The notes: generated from the letters alone by a model not told the origin. Positions 28,496 through 37,131 are shown, counted from the first letter of the stretch. The stretch is 37,549 nucleotides of DNA from an uncultured Lachnospiraceae bacterium (GCA_944384295.1 CALWSU010000021.1:1-37549), one strand, 5' to 3'. Made by a program: numbers and translations.

Positions 28496-28813
28496 TTATG
28501 ATTCTTGCTTTTCTGTTGCTTGGTTTTGCTGGCGCACGCGGTCTATAATCAGCTTATATCCATCTGTACCATAGTGTAGACAACGATTGACGCGACTAAT
28601 GGTTGCGGTAGATGCTCCAGTTTGTTTGGCGATTTCGACATAAGTGCATTTGGCATCTAACATAGCAGCGACTTCCATACGTTGTGCGATCGCTTGTATT
28701 TCATTGACAGTGCATAAATCTTCAAAAAGCTGATAACACTCCTCAATGGTTTCCAAACTAAGTATACATTGAAATAGCTTGTCCGTTAATTCATTCTTGA
28801 TTTTTTTGTTCAT
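28496..28813 (-). CDS. YerC/YecD-family TrpR-related regulator
   Basis: This is a helical protein of 105 residues of the TrpR/YerC/YecD family. A helix-turn-helix occupies about 56-78 (YVEIAKQTGASTATISRVNRCL), and the N-terminal region LFEDLCTVNEIQAIAQRMEVAAML is typical. It is likely a DNA-binding regulator, but its ligand and targets are unknown. The C-terminus is polar. AAAGGTGG precedes the ATG. Confidence 0.9.
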   Translation of the reverse strand: MNKKIKNELTDKLFQCILSLETIEECYQLFEDLCTVNEIQAIAQRMEVAAMLDAKCTYVEIAKQTGASTATISRVNRCLHYGTDGYKLIIDRVRQQNQATEKQES

Positions 28814-28848
28814 AGCCGAGCGCCACCTTTACTTTCAATTCTGTTTAT

Positions 28849-28877
28849 ATATTAGCATACTAAAGTGTTGAAGTAAA
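28849..28877 (-). promoter_or_regulatory. Promoter of the TrpR-like regulator
   Basis: On the minus strand TTTACT and TAATAT are spaced by 17 bases, with TGC before the -10 (extended). It lies about 36 bases before the ATG. Confidence 0.6.
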
Positions 28878-28887
28878 GGCTTTTTTG

Positions 28888-29619
28888 TTATTCTTGTCGC
28901 ATCAGGCGGCTGCGTTTTCTGGCTGCCAGCAAACACTTTGTATTTCGATTACAAATCAAATGCTTTGGAAAATCTACTTTTTTGAGCAATGCTTTTGCAA
29001 GCGTGAAATCTCCAATACTTGTATAAAAATGGGCATCACTGCCCACCACAATACCGACTTGAGCTTTTTTGCATAACCGCAGCATGTATTCTATATTTTC
29101 TGCACTGCCATCTCGAAAACCACCAGGAATCAAAGAGGTATTGTTTACTTCTAATAATGTGTGGGTTTCTTTGGCTTTTTGTACCAATGCGTCATAATCC
29201 AAAGGGTAGCGCGGGTCTCCAGGGTGACCTAAAATATCAATCCAAGGATGTTCCATAGCTTTTAGGCAAGCATTTGTATTTTCCTCTTTGGTACCCGGTT
29301 TGATACATGGTACATGCAGACTGGCAATTGCCAAGTCCAAGCGAGATAATATTTTATCGTCCATATCAACTGTGCCGTCAAAGTCCATGATGTTTAATTC
29401 AATTCCGCGTAAGATACGTACATTGTGCAATATACGCGGAATGACATGTAAATTGGCGAAATAAGCATGACATGTTGTATGCGCCATCATAGGCGCATGG
29501 TCTGTGACTGCAATTGCTTCTAACCCAATATGCGCAGCATGTTTTACATTTTCTTCCAACGTACTATAGGCATGACCGCTGGCAAGTGTATGGGTATGGG
29601 TATCGAGTAAAATCTTCAT
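28888..29619 (-). CDS. PHP-domain phosphoesterase (YcdX-like)
   Basis: This is a putative metal-dependent phosphatase of 243 residues. The PHP metal-ligand set is visible: His8 and His10 in DTHTHT, Asp40-His41 in VTDHAP, Glu in RGIELNI, His in ASLHVP, His in LGHPGDPRY and Asp-Ala-His in GSDAHF. The physiological substrate is unknown. ATG 29619 is chosen since GAGGGA lies just upstream. A longer frame to 29736 would run through the leader hairpin and lacks a ribosome site. Confidence 0.9.
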   Translation of the reverse strand: MKILLDTHTHTLASGHAYSTLEENVKHAAHIGLEAIAVTDHAPMMAHTTCHAYFANLHVIPRILHNVRILRGIELNIMDFDGTVDMDDKILSRLDLAIASLHVPCIKPGTKEENTNACLKAMEHPWIDILGHPGDPRYPLDYDALVQKAKETHTLLEVNNTSLIPGGFRDGSAENIEYMLRLCKKAQVGIVVGSDAHFYTSIGDFTLAKALLKKVDFPKHLICNRNTKCLLAARKRSRLMRQE

Positions 29620-29637
29620 GAAAATCCCTCTCTTTGT

Positions 29638-29673
29638 ACAAAACACAGCATTTTGGGAAATGCTGTGTTTTGT
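29638..29673 (-). terminator. Strong hairpin in the leader of the PHP gene
   Basis: AAAACACAGCATTT and AAATGCTGTGTTTT form a perfect 14-bp stem with a four-base loop, followed on the minus strand by TTTTGT. It may end transcription coming from the cupin gene, or act as an attenuator of the PHP gene, whose ribosome site follows directly. Confidence 0.75.
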
Positions 29674-29708
29674 CTTATGTCTATTGGATTCATAACTATG
29701 ACTTAGAA

Positions 29709-29736
29709 AATATAGCCATTTGTATTTCTGATACAA
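29709..29736 (-). promoter_or_regulatory. Possible promoter upstream of the PHP gene
   Basis: On the minus strand TTGTAT and TATATT are separated by 16 bases, just upstream of the leader hairpin. If used, the hairpin would be an attenuator rather than the end of the cupin transcript. Confidence 0.4.
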
Positions 29737-29813
29737 GTATGGTATTTTTTCTTAAGAATAGCATACCACGTTTTACAAAAAAAGAAAAGCCGAAATATTA
29801 TCAAGGATTTCTA

Positions 29814-30164
29814 TTATTTTGTAGCTTCGTTGATAATTAATGCAATCATTTCCATATCTTCCTCTGTATTATTTTCAATAGAATGCCATTGTCCTACTTC
29901 AATCAGACAAACGTCACCAGCATGTACTGTTGTTCTGGAACCATCATTGTCTACAAAGACACCTTCGCCGCGAATGATAGCATAAGGTTCTGTGTTACCT
30001 ACATGCTGATGCCAGCCAATGGAACTATGTGGTTTTACAATCACACGTGCATACATGGTACCGTGTCCCATCAATTCCTCTTCATTTAAGAAATGATGGA
30101 TTTCCACGCTGCCTTCTCCGCCTCTTAAATTGTCTACATGTACTACTCTTTCTTTTCTTACCAT
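29814..30164 (-). CDS. Small cupin-domain protein
   Basis: This single-domain cupin has 116 residues. The expected metal ligands are His52, His54 and Glu59 in WHQHVGNTEPY and His94 in QWHS, with the GEGVFVDNDG turn between. Its substrate is unknown; it could be a sugar- or metal-binding sensor or an enzyme. ATG 30164 is chosen because AAAGGAG lies 9 bases upstream. An in-frame TTG at 30170 is too close. Only two bases separate it from the radical SAM gene, so the two are co-transcribed and coupled. Confidence 0.88.
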   Translation of the reverse strand: MVRKERVVHVDNLRGGEGSVEIHHFLNEEELMGHGTMYARVIVKPHSSIGWHQHVGNTEPYAIIRGEGVFVDNDGSRTTVHAGDVCLIEVGQWHSIENNTEEDMEMIALIINEATK

Positions 30165-30166
30165 TT

Positions 30167-31108
30167 TCAAAATCTCCTTTCTTGTGTTGTGTTAGATTGT
30201 ACACCAGTCAAATCAAAAACCGGTGTATATTTTGTGTTTGCTGCCCCGCGTTGTTGCACAAAGCCATTTTGCATACCAATTTGCAAAAAATAATCTGTGA
30301 CTTTTTCATATTCAAATGTTGTCAGCCTGCGAGATAAATTACGATAGTTTTCCGCTTGGTACATAGGTGTATATTGGGAGAGCAAAGAAACATAGGTATC
30401 TTTGCCCAGATGTGCAGCAATCCAGTCTAATACTGCAAAACTATCCCGATAATGTCCAGGCAATACCAAATGACGTACAATCATACCACGCTGCATTATG
30501 CCATTTTCATCAAAACAATCACTTTGGGTCTGTCTGCGCATTTCCAATAATGCTTCTGTTGTGATTTTTGCATAGTTGGGGGCATGGGAATAAGATTGCG
30601 CCAATTCGTCCGACCAGTATTTGAAATCCGGCAAATAAATATCCACCAATCCGTCTAACATACGCAAACCGGAAATCGCTTCATATCCATTGGAATTATA
30701 GACAACAGGCAAATATAGACCTTTTTGTTTGGCAAGGGTCAAAGCTTGTGCAATTTGTGGAATGAAGTGGGAAGCGGACACCAGATTGATATTGTGTACA
30801 CCACGCGCTTGTTGCTCCAAAAAAATTTCTGCCAATCGTGTGATGGATATTTCTGCACCAAAATGCGCTTGGCTAATATCATGATTTTGACAGAATACGC
30901 AACGCAAATTGCAGTGTGAGAAAAACACAGTACCAGAACCTTGCGTTCCGCTGATTGGCGGTTCTTCCCATTCATGTTTGGAAACCAAAGCCAACTTTGG
31001 GGAATAAGGCGCTTGACAGTAGCCAAGCTGTCCAGCAACACGGTTGATTCCGCAAGCACGTGGACAGATGGTACAATGTTGTAACGCTTTGTCATATGCA
31101 CTGGTCAT
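30167..31108 (-). CDS. Radical SAM protein (PflX/PflA-like)
   Basis: This 313-residue iron-sulfur enzyme has the radical SAM cluster motif CNLRCVFC (Cys66, Cys70, Cys73). An N-terminal Cys-rich segment (Cys12, 15, 19, 31) is typical of the PflX group, annotated as putative pyruvate formate-lyase activating enzymes. No glycyl-radical enzyme gene is nearby, so its target is unknown. The start is ATG 31108 with AAAGGAGAG 8 bases upstream. A longer frame to 31153 lacks support. It leads the radical SAM-cupin pair. Confidence 0.9.
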   Translation of the reverse strand: MTSAYDKALQHCTICPRACGINRVAGQLGYCQAPYSPKLALVSKHEWEEPPISGTQGSGTVFFSHCNLRCVFCQNHDISQAHFGAEISITRLAEIFLEQQARGVHNINLVSASHFIPQIAQALTLAKQKGLYLPVVYNSNGYEAISGLRMLDGLVDIYLPDFKYWSDELAQSYSHAPNYAKITTEALLEMRRQTQSDCFDENGIMQRGMIVRHLVLPGHYRDSFAVLDWIAAHLGKDTYVSLLSQYTPMYQAENYRNLSRRLTTFEYEKVTDYFLQIGMQNGFVQQRGAANTKYTPVFDLTGVQSNTTQERRF

Positions 31109-31409
31109 ACAGAATCTCTCCTTTGTGCCTGATCTGACTATGCCGTGTAACAATCAAAATGCGATATACGATATATGATAGATACATGAACATATGTATT
31201 CTAAAAATACCATAATCTTGTATGCTCTGCAAGTAAAATGTATGCAATGCAGCAACATAATGTTATTTCAACAAAATCATGAAATGATAGGGGTGAGGAA
31301 CAGCGTATTTTCCAGTTCTGCCATAGCTTCCCTATATTCATTTCAATCAAAATATGTTACACTGCTGTTAGTTCAAATTTTGTCGAAAAAACAGAAGGGG
31401 GAAACGCCT
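31109..31409. other. Divergent intergenic region
   Basis: This is 301 bases between the radical SAM gene (minus) and the small Cys4 gene (plus). No further gene or riboswitch was recognised. A weak extended -10 (TGTTACACT) lies about 45 bases before the plus-strand GTG. Minus-strand promoter elements are poor. Confidence 0.5.
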
Positions 31410-31625
31410 GTGAGAACATATCGTACCATCATGCAAGAAGTACAAACCATAGACCATATTTATTGTGATTGTTGTGGGCGTGAAATCCAGCCCGAAAAAG
31501 AAGATTTTTTGCATTTTGCGAAAGAGTGGGGCTATCTTTCCCATAAAGATGGCGATTGCCATACATGGGATATTTGTGAAGCATGTTATGACCAATGGAC
31601 AAGCACTTTTGCAAAAGCAAAATAA
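31410..31625 (+). CDS. Small Cys4 zinc-ribbon-like protein of unknown function
   Basis: This is a 71-residue protein. Two CxxC-type pairs (Cys19/Cys22, with Cys21 between, and Cys56/Cys59) probably bind zinc, and an extra Cys50 lies near. The middle is polar and aromatic with no membrane segment. I do not recognise a named family. GTG 31410 is chosen because AGAAGGGGG lies about 9 bases upstream. An open frame extends further upstream without a ribosome site. It is monocistronic with its own terminator. Confidence 0.8.
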   Translation: MRTYRTIMQEVQTIDHIYCDCCGREIQPEKEDFLHFAKEWGYLSHKDGDCHTWDICEACYDQWTSTFAKAK

Positions 31626-31633
31626 AAAAAATG

Positions 31634-31670
31634 AGCCGAGATTTTCCGTAGGAGAGAATCTCGGCTTTTT
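31634..31670 (+). terminator. Terminator of the small Cys4 gene
   Basis: AGCCGAGATT and AATCTCGGCT form a perfect 10-bp stem followed by five T, nine bases after the stop codon. Confidence 0.9.
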
Positions 31671-31688
31671 GTATTTGCAAAACAAACA

Positions 31689-31717
31689 TTGTGGTATTTC
31701 TACGATAATGGTATACT
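31689..31717 (+). promoter_or_regulatory. Promoter of the recJ operon
   Basis: TTGTGG and TATACT are spaced by 17 bases, with TGG giving an extended -10. The predicted 5' leader is only about 25 bases. Confidence 0.7.
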
Positions 31718-31747
31718 GTGGCAGTAGTAGAAAGGAGTCATACCATT

Positions 31748-33541
31748 ATGAAACGCTGGCAGTTAAAACGAAGCAAAATTGATATTGCTGCAATGGCGGC
31801 AGATTTGCATATACAACCCGCCACAGCTGCGGTATTGGCAAACCGTAATTTGTTTTCTTCTCAAAAAGCACATGCTTTTTTGTCGCCCAATCCATCTGCT
31901 TTTTATGACGCATTAGAGATGAAAGGTATGGAACAGGCTTTGGATTTGGTCACAAAAGCAATCAAAAAATGTATGAAAATTGTGGTATATGGTGATTATG
32001 ATGTAGATGGTGTGATGAGCACCTGTATTTTGATACACGCTCTGCGTCATTGTGGCGCAGATGTGCAATATTATATTCCACATAGACAAAAAGAAGGCTA
32101 TGGACTCAATGCAAATGCGGTACTGCATTTGGCAGAAGAAGGAACAGGGCTGTTATTTACTTGTGATAATGGAATTGCTGCTCTGAAAGAAATATCCTTG
32201 GCGAAAGAAAAAGGAATGCAGGTTGTAGTATTAGACCATCATGAGCCAGCATTTTCTGTACAGGCAGATGAAAGCAGACGGGATATATTGCCGCAAGCAG
32301 ATGTTGTGATTGACCCAAAGCAGCAGGATTGTACCTATCCATTTTCTGCTTTATGTGCGGCTGGTATTTCGTATAAATTTGCGTTATTGTTATTGCACCG
32401 TTTTGGCTGGCACAATATAGAATTAGAAAAAGAATTACTTTGTTTTGCTGCGATTGCGACAGTTTGTGATGTGGTAGATTTATTGGAAGAAAACCGTGCT
32501 TTGGTAAAATTGGGTTTGCAAGAGATTGCAAATACCAAAAATTTTGGCTTGCGTGCGCTGCTGCAAGCAACACAGTTAGAAGGGAAACAAATTACAGAAT
32601 ATCACTTTGGATTTCGGATTGGTCCCTGTATCAATGCAACAGGCAGGCTGGAAAGTGCCGCGATTGCGGTCGAGTTGTTTTGTACCAAAGAGGAAGCAAG
32701 AGCGCAGGAAATTGCACAAACCTTGGTACGTTTCAATGAAGAACGAAAATCTTTGACAGAAGAAGCAGTCAAACGCTTGATGGCACAAGCGGAAAAGATG
32801 CAAGACACACAAAAAGTATTTGTATTGTATGATCCAGATTTACATGAAAGCATAGCGGGTATTGTAGCGGGGCGTATCAAGGATAAATATTATCACCCAA
32901 CAATATTGATTACACAGTCAGAAGATGGTGCCAAAGGCTCTGCACGCAGTATAGAAGGGTATCATATATTTGAGGCATTATTTGCCTGTCGAGAATTGTT
33001 TACGCGTTTTGGCGGACATGCTATGGCAGCAGGGTTGTCATTGCCAAAGGAAAATATTGCGATATTGCGCGAAAGACTCAATCAAGATTGCACATTGACG
33101 GCAAAAGAGATGACACCTGTGCTACGGATTGAAAAAATACTTTCCTTTGCAGAAATCCATTTGACGCTTGCAAAACAATTGCGTTGCCTTGCGCCATTTG
33201 GAAAAGAGAATCCATCACCTTTGTTTGCGACATGTCATGTCATGGTAGAAAAAATTCGTTTGGTGGGTAAAGAAAAAAATATCATGCAGATGCGTTTGTT
33301 AGAGCCAGATACGGGTTATCGTTTGGCAGCAATCAGTTTTGATGGTCTGGAGAATTTGCGCGAAATATTAAAAAATTTGTATCCAGAAGAAACATGTGAT
33401 ACAATGTTACAGCAAGGTAGATTGCCTATATTATTGGATTTTGTATATAGTATAGACATCAATTCGTATCAAGGTAGAGAGAATGTACAGCTTGTAATAC
33501 GAGATTTTCGGGTGTCGCAACAAGGAGGAAATCACACATGA
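31748..33541 (+). CDS. recJ: Single-stranded-DNA-specific exonuclease RecJ
   Basis: This 5'-3' ssDNA exonuclease of 597 residues acts in recombination and mismatch repair. The DHH-family metal site is clear: DYDVDG with Asp83, Asp85 and Asp87, and DHH at 163-165. The DHHA1 domain contains GRIKDKYYHPTILI and GGHAMAAGLSL. Length is near the usual ~570-600. ATG 31748 follows AAAGGAG at 31731-31737. An in-frame upstream start at 31718 would put this site inside the gene. It overlaps apt by four bases. Confidence 0.94.
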   Translation: MKRWQLKRSKIDIAAMAADLHIQPATAAVLANRNLFSSQKAHAFLSPNPSAFYDALEMKGMEQALDLVTKAIKKCMKIVVYGDYDVDGVMSTCILIHALRHCGADVQYYIPHRQKEGYGLNANAVLHLAEEGTGLLFTCDNGIAALKEISLAKEKGMQVVVLDHHEPAFSVQADESRRDILPQADVVIDPKQQDCTYPFSALCAAGISYKFALLLLHRFGWHNIELEKELLCFAAIATVCDVVDLLEENRALVKLGLQEIANTKNFGLRALLQATQLEGKQITEYHFGFRIGPCINATGRLESAAIAVELFCTKEEARAQEIAQTLVRFNEERKSLTEEAVKRLMAQAEKMQDTQKVFVLYDPDLHESIAGIVAGRIKDKYYHPTILITQSEDGAKGSARSIEGYHIFEALFACRELFTRFGGHAMAAGLSLPKENIAILRERLNQDCTLTAKEMTPVLRIEKILSFAEIHLTLAKQLRCLAPFGKENPSPLFATCHVMVEKIRLVGKEKNIMQMRLLEPDTGYRLAAISFDGLENLREILKNLYPEETCDTMLQQGRLPILLDFVYSIDINSYQGRENVQLVIRDFRVSQQGGNHT

Positions 33542-34065
33542 CAGAAATGGTAGAAAGTATCAAAAGTAAAATTCGTTCGATTCCAGATTTTCCACAAGAA
33601 GGCGTATTGTTTCGTGATATTACGACATTGCTCAAAGATGCGGAAGGCTGGCATACCGCAATTGATGCCATGCAGAAAACAGTGGAAGATTTGGAATTTG
33701 ACACAATTTTAGGTCCCGAATCACGCGGTTTTATATTTGGTGCCACTTTGGCGTATAGCCTGCATAAAGGTTTTGTTCCTGTGCGTAAACCCGGAAAATT
33801 ACCAGCAAAATTTATCAGTACTTCTTATGCATTGGAATATGGCGAAGCAGAATTGCAAATCCATGAAGATGCTTTGTATGCAGGACAAAAGGTAATTATT
33901 GTCGATGATTTGTTGGCAACAGGCGGTACCGCGCAGGCTGTCATTCGTATGGTGGAATCTATGGGAGTAGAAGTGGCTGGCGTGTTGTTTTTGATTGAAT
34001 TAAAAGATTTAAAAGGACGCGAAGTTTTACAAGGATACCCTGTTTATTCTATAGTACAATATTGA
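33538..34065 (+). CDS. apt: Adenine phosphoribosyltransferase
   Basis: This 175-residue purine-salvage enzyme makes AMP from adenine and PRPP. The PRPP loop VDDLLATGGTA (122-132), the GPESRGFIFG motif and VRKPGKLPAK are all present. AAGGAGG precedes the ATG, which overlaps the recJ stop. In many Firmicutes recJ and apt are followed by the stringent-response gene relA. Here an AEC transporter gene follows instead. Confidence 0.96.
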   Translation: MTEMVESIKSKIRSIPDFPQEGVLFRDITTLLKDAEGWHTAIDAMQKTVEDLEFDTILGPESRGFIFGATLAYSLHKGFVPVRKPGKLPAKFISTSYALEYGEAELQIHEDALYAGQKVIIVDDLLATGGTAQAVIRMVESMGVEVAGVLFLIELKDLKGREVLQGYPVYSIVQY

Positions 34066-34083
34066 TGATGGGAGTCAAGTGGC

Positions 34084-35028
34084 ATGTATAGTAGATTTTT
34101 TGCATTATTTGCCTTTATATTGGTGGGATATTATTGTTATCGTCGTGGCTGGTTGAATCGTGAGGTCAACAAAAGCGTTGGTGCGATTGTCATGCAGGTG
34201 ACAATACCAGCTATGCTGATTACAACCATTTCTAGTATCGACATGACTGGTGCAGTACTGCGCGGATTTTTCCTGAGCGTATTGGCACAAACGGTAGCCA
34301 TGATTGCATTTGGTTTTTTGATGCGTTTGTATGGTAAATTTAGGAAATTAGATAGCCGCCTTTTGGATATGTTGGATATTACAACAGGTTCACAAAATAA
34401 TGGTTTTATCGGCTTGCCGATTGTACAGATTTTTTATGGCAGCGGCGGTATTATGTATGTGTCCGCAGGTGTGTTGGGCTTGAATTTATATTTATGGAGT
34501 TATGGCGTATTCATACTCAGTGGACGCAAGGGCAATAATTTGGCAGATATGGGCAAAACATTCTTAAAAGGTGCAATCAATCCAAACTGTATTGCGATTT
34601 TTATTGGTTTGGCTTTGGCTTTGACACATACCTATACAGTTTTGCCAGAGGCTTTGGTCGAATTTTTGCAGAAATTAGGCGATTTATCGACACCACTGTC
34701 TTTGATTTATATTGGCGCATTGGCGGGCAGCAGTGGTATCGCGCATCTGCTGCGTGAAAAAGTGGCGCTTGAAATGAGTGCAGTGAAAATGATTGCGATG
34801 CCTGCGTTGGCTATTTTGGCAATGTGTTTTGTACCTGCAAGCGGTATTGCAAAATCTGTATTTTTGATGATTTCTGCTTTGCCAGCAGCGGTTGTAGTAC
34901 CTATGATGGTAGAACGTTTTGGGTATGGAGAAAAAATGTCGTCCAATATTGTGCTTTTAACAACTTTGATTTCGATTGTGGAAATTCCGTTTTGTGTTTG
35001 GCTGGGCAGCATATTGTATGGCGTATAA
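34084..35028 (+). CDS. AEC-family (auxin efflux carrier type) transporter
   Basis: This membrane protein of 314 residues has about ten helices in two five-helix repeats. NNGFIGLPIVQIFYG and the C-terminal SALPAAVVVPMMVERFG are characteristic of AEC carriers, which export organic acids and similar anions. The substrate is unknown. The gap to apt is 18 bases with GGGAG before the ATG, so it is probably in the recJ-apt operon. No terminator is seen before the rplS promoter. Confidence 0.88.
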   Translation: MYSRFFALFAFILVGYYCYRRGWLNREVNKSVGAIVMQVTIPAMLITTISSIDMTGAVLRGFFLSVLAQTVAMIAFGFLMRLYGKFRKLDSRLLDMLDITTGSQNNGFIGLPIVQIFYGSGGIMYVSAGVLGLNLYLWSYGVFILSGRKGNNLADMGKTFLKGAINPNCIAIFIGLALALTHTYTVLPEALVEFLQKLGDLSTPLSLIYIGALAGSSGIAHLLREKVALEMSAVKMIAMPALAILAMCFVPASGIAKSVFLMISALPAAVVVPMMVERFGYGEKMSSNIVLLTTLISIVEIPFCVWLGSILYGV

Positions 35029-35052
35029 AACAAAAAATACAACAAAAAATGC

Positions 35053-35081
35053 TTGCAAAACACCCGGATGCGTGTTATAAT
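35053..35081 (+). promoter_or_regulatory. Strong promoter of rplS
   Basis: TTGCAA and a perfect TATAAT are spaced by 17 bases, about 76 bases before the rplS ATG. Confidence 0.85.
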
Positions 35082-35089
35082 ATCGAATG

Positions 35090-35150
35090 TTGATTACGGA
35101 CGGTCCAATGGCGCAATATGGCGGTAAGAACGTCTTTGGGGAAAGGAGGA
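35090..35150 (+). promoter_or_regulatory. Candidate L19 autoregulatory leader
   Basis: The 5' leader between promoter and ribosome site can fold: GGACG (35098-35102) pairs with CGTCT (35131-35135) around an inner CCA/TGG stem. L19 leaders are known in Firmicutes, but the match here is by position and a short stem only. Confidence 0.4.
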
Positions 35151-35157
35151 AACAAAA

Positions 35158-35502
35158 ATGGATATCATCAGAGAACTGGAAAAAGAACAACTCAAAAGCG
35201 ATGTAACTCCTTTTAACGTAGGGGACACTATTCGTGTATATGCAAAAGTTGTCGAAGGTACTAGAGAAAGATTACAGATGTTTGAAGGCGTTGTAATTAA
35301 AAAACAGGGCGGCGGCATCAGAGAAACTTTCACAGTAAGACGTATTGCATCTGGCGTTGGTGTAGAAAGAACATGGCCTTTGCATTCTCCTAGAATTGAC
35401 CGCATCGAAGTCGTAAGACGTGGTATTGTAAGACGTGCGAAACTGTTCTACCTGAGAGATAAAGTTGGTAAAGCAGCAAAGGTAAAAGAAGTATTGAGAT
35501 AA
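35158..35502 (+). CDS. rplS: 50S ribosomal protein L19
   Basis: This 114-residue ribosomal protein lies at the subunit interface. The conserved segments [40 protein letters not shown] and [24 protein letters not shown] are intact. AAAGGAGG lies before the ATG. It has its own promoter. The usual upstream partners rpsP, rimM and trmD are not present here. Confidence 0.97.
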   Translation: MDIIRELEKEQLKSDVTPFNVGDTIRVYAKVVEGTRERLQMFEGVVIKKQGGGIRETFTVRRIASGVGVERTWPLHSPRIDRIEVVRRGIVRRAKLFYLRDKVGKAAKVKEVLR

Positions 35503-35509
35503 GAAAAAC

Positions 35510-35543
35510 AAGTCCTGGTGAAACACTTCATCAGGGCTTTTTT
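35510..35543 (+). terminator. Terminator of rplS
   Basis: AAGTCCTGGTGAA and TTCATCAGGGCTT form a stem with a short loop and end in a run of six T. It lies before the lepB start at 35605, so lepB is partly read through or has its own weak promoter. Confidence 0.85.
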
Positions 35544-35604
35544 CGTGAGTGACAAATGTTTTTATTTGTCATTGACGAAAAAGGTGTATCAAGGAGGGCA
35601 AGCG

Positions 35605-36168
35605 GTGGCAGAGGCAAACAAAAGGACGAAAAAAGAAGAATGGCGCGCAGCATTATTTCAATTGGCTGTTGTAATTTTGATTGTGATATTGGTACGTACT
35701 TTTGTGATTGGAACAATTTATGTCAAAGGGTCTTCTATGGAGCCGAATTTTCATCATGGAGATTTTTTGTTGATCAATAAATTGGAAATACGTCTGCAAA
35801 CGCCTGCTTATGGCGAAGTAGTGATTTGTCGTTTGGAGGAAGGCGCTTATCAAGAAAATATTATCAAACGAATCGTCGGTTTGCCAGAAGATGTGATTGA
35901 TTTGCGTGAGAATGGCAGCGGTACTTACGATTTATACCGCAATGGCAAATTGATAGAGGAAACATATATCGCAGAGCCAATACATGAAAAAGGGAATATT
36001 ACATATCCCTATACTGTGCCAGTAGGACAGTATTTTGTGATGGGGGATAATCGCAATGCAAGCACAGACAGCCGACGTACGAGTGTTGGTTGTATTTCAA
36101 AAGAAAATTTGGTAGGTCGTGTGGTCATGCGTCTTTATCCATTTGATACGTTTGGTGTCACCATATAA
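35605..36168 (+). CDS. lepB: Type I signal peptidase
   Basis: This membrane protease of 187 residues cleaves signal peptides of exported proteins. One N-terminal anchor helix (about 18-38) is followed by the catalytic domain. Ser44 lies in KGSSMEP, the general base is Lys88 in IIKRIVGLPEDV, and the GDNRNASTDSR box is present. The start is GTG 35605 with AAGGAGG 7 bases upstream. A longer in-frame reading from 35518 would begin inside the rplS terminator hairpin. It is followed 15 bases later by rbgA. Confidence 0.93.
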   Translation: MAEANKRTKKEEWRAALFQLAVVILIVILVRTFVIGTIYVKGSSMEPNFHHGDFLLINKLEIRLQTPAYGEVVICRLEEGAYQENIIKRIVGLPEDVIDLRENGSGTYDLYRNGKLIEETYIAEPIHEKGNITYPYTVPVGQYFVMGDNRNASTDSRRTSVGCISKENLVGRVVMRLYPFDTFGVTI

Positions 36169-36183
36169 GGAGGTTTGGAAAAT

Positions 36184-37131
36184 ATGTATATACAATGGTA
36201 TCCGGGACATATGACAAAAACCCGTCGTATGATGCAAGAAACCATTTCTTTGGTAGATATTGTCATTGAATTGGTAGATGCGCGTATTCCATATAGCAGT
36301 AAAAATCCAGATTTAGATGACTTGGCAAAAAATAAATATCGTATTTTATTATTAAATAAATGTGATTTGGCAGACCCAAAAGCAACAGCGATTTGGCGAG
36401 AATATTTTGAGCAAAAGGGATTTTGTGTCATAGAAATGAATGCCGTCAAAGGCACAGGGATGCAGGAAGTGACCACTGCTGCCAGAGCCTTGATGCAGGA
36501 AAAAATTGAGAAACTGCGTGCAAGGGGTCGTATCAATGTGCCGATACGCGCAATGATTGCAGGGATTCCCAATGTGGGAAAATCTACATTCATCAACAAA
36601 TATGTGGGGAAATCCACTGCCAAAACTGGGGATAAACCAGGTGTGACAAGAGGAAAACAGTGGATAAAATTGAAAAAAGATTTTGAATTATTAGATACAC
36701 CTGGTATATTGTGGCCCAAATTTGAAGACCAGCAGGTAGGCTTGAAGTTGGCATTTACTGGGGCAATCAATGATGATATTTTAGATGCGCAAACTTTAGC
36801 AACTGCCTTCATCAACCATATGATGGTGGTCAATCCAGATTGTATTCGGGAACGGTATCAAATCGCCTTTGATACCATTGCAGAGCCGCATGATGTATTG
36901 GCACTGATTGCACAAGCGAGAGGGTTCAAGCTCAAAGGTGACGAATTGGATTTAGAACGTGCTTCTAAAATTTTGATGGATGAATATCGCGGCGGAAAGT
37001 TGGGGCGTTTGACATTAGAATTACCAGAAGATATTACAGAAATGTTGGAAGCAAAAGAAGTACGCGAACAGGAGAAAAAACAGTCAGACCAAAACCGTAA
37101 AGCGGCATATCAAAAACGAAAGAAATCATAA
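36184..37131 (+). CDS. rbgA: Ribosome biogenesis GTPase RbgA (YlqF)
   Basis: This 315-residue circularly permuted GTPase is needed for late assembly of the 50S subunit. Motif order is G4 NKCD (58-61), G1 GIPNVGKST (127-135) and G3 DTPG (171-174), with WYPGHMTKTRR at the N-terminus. A helical C-terminal domain ends in a Lys-rich tail. ATG 36184 is used since AAGGAGG (36167-36173) lies 10 bases before it. An in-frame TTG at 36175 is too close. Confidence 0.95.
   Translation: MYIQWYPGHMTKTRRMMQETISLVDIVIELVDARIPYSSKNPDLDDLAKNKYRILLLNKCDLADPKATAIWREYFEQKGFCVIEMNAVKGTGMQEVTTAARALMQEKIEKLRARGRINVPIRAMIAGIPNVGKSTFINKYVGKSTAKTGDKPGVTRGKQWIKLKKDFELLDTPGILWPKFEDQQVGLKLAFTGAINDDILDAQTLATAFINHMMVVNPDCIRERYQIAFDTIAEPHDVLALIAQARGFKLKGDELDLERASKILMDEYRGGKLGRLTLELPEDITEMLEAKEVREQEKKQSDQNRKAAYQKRKKS

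Noticed and set aside
29620..29736. 39-residue N-terminal extension of the PHP protein
   Set aside because: It crosses a strong leader hairpin and has no ribosome site. The PHP motif DTHTHT lies right after the internal ATG, as in homologues.
35518..35604. N-terminal extension of signal peptidase
   Set aside because: It overlaps the rplS terminator. GTG 35605 has an ideal AAGGAGG.
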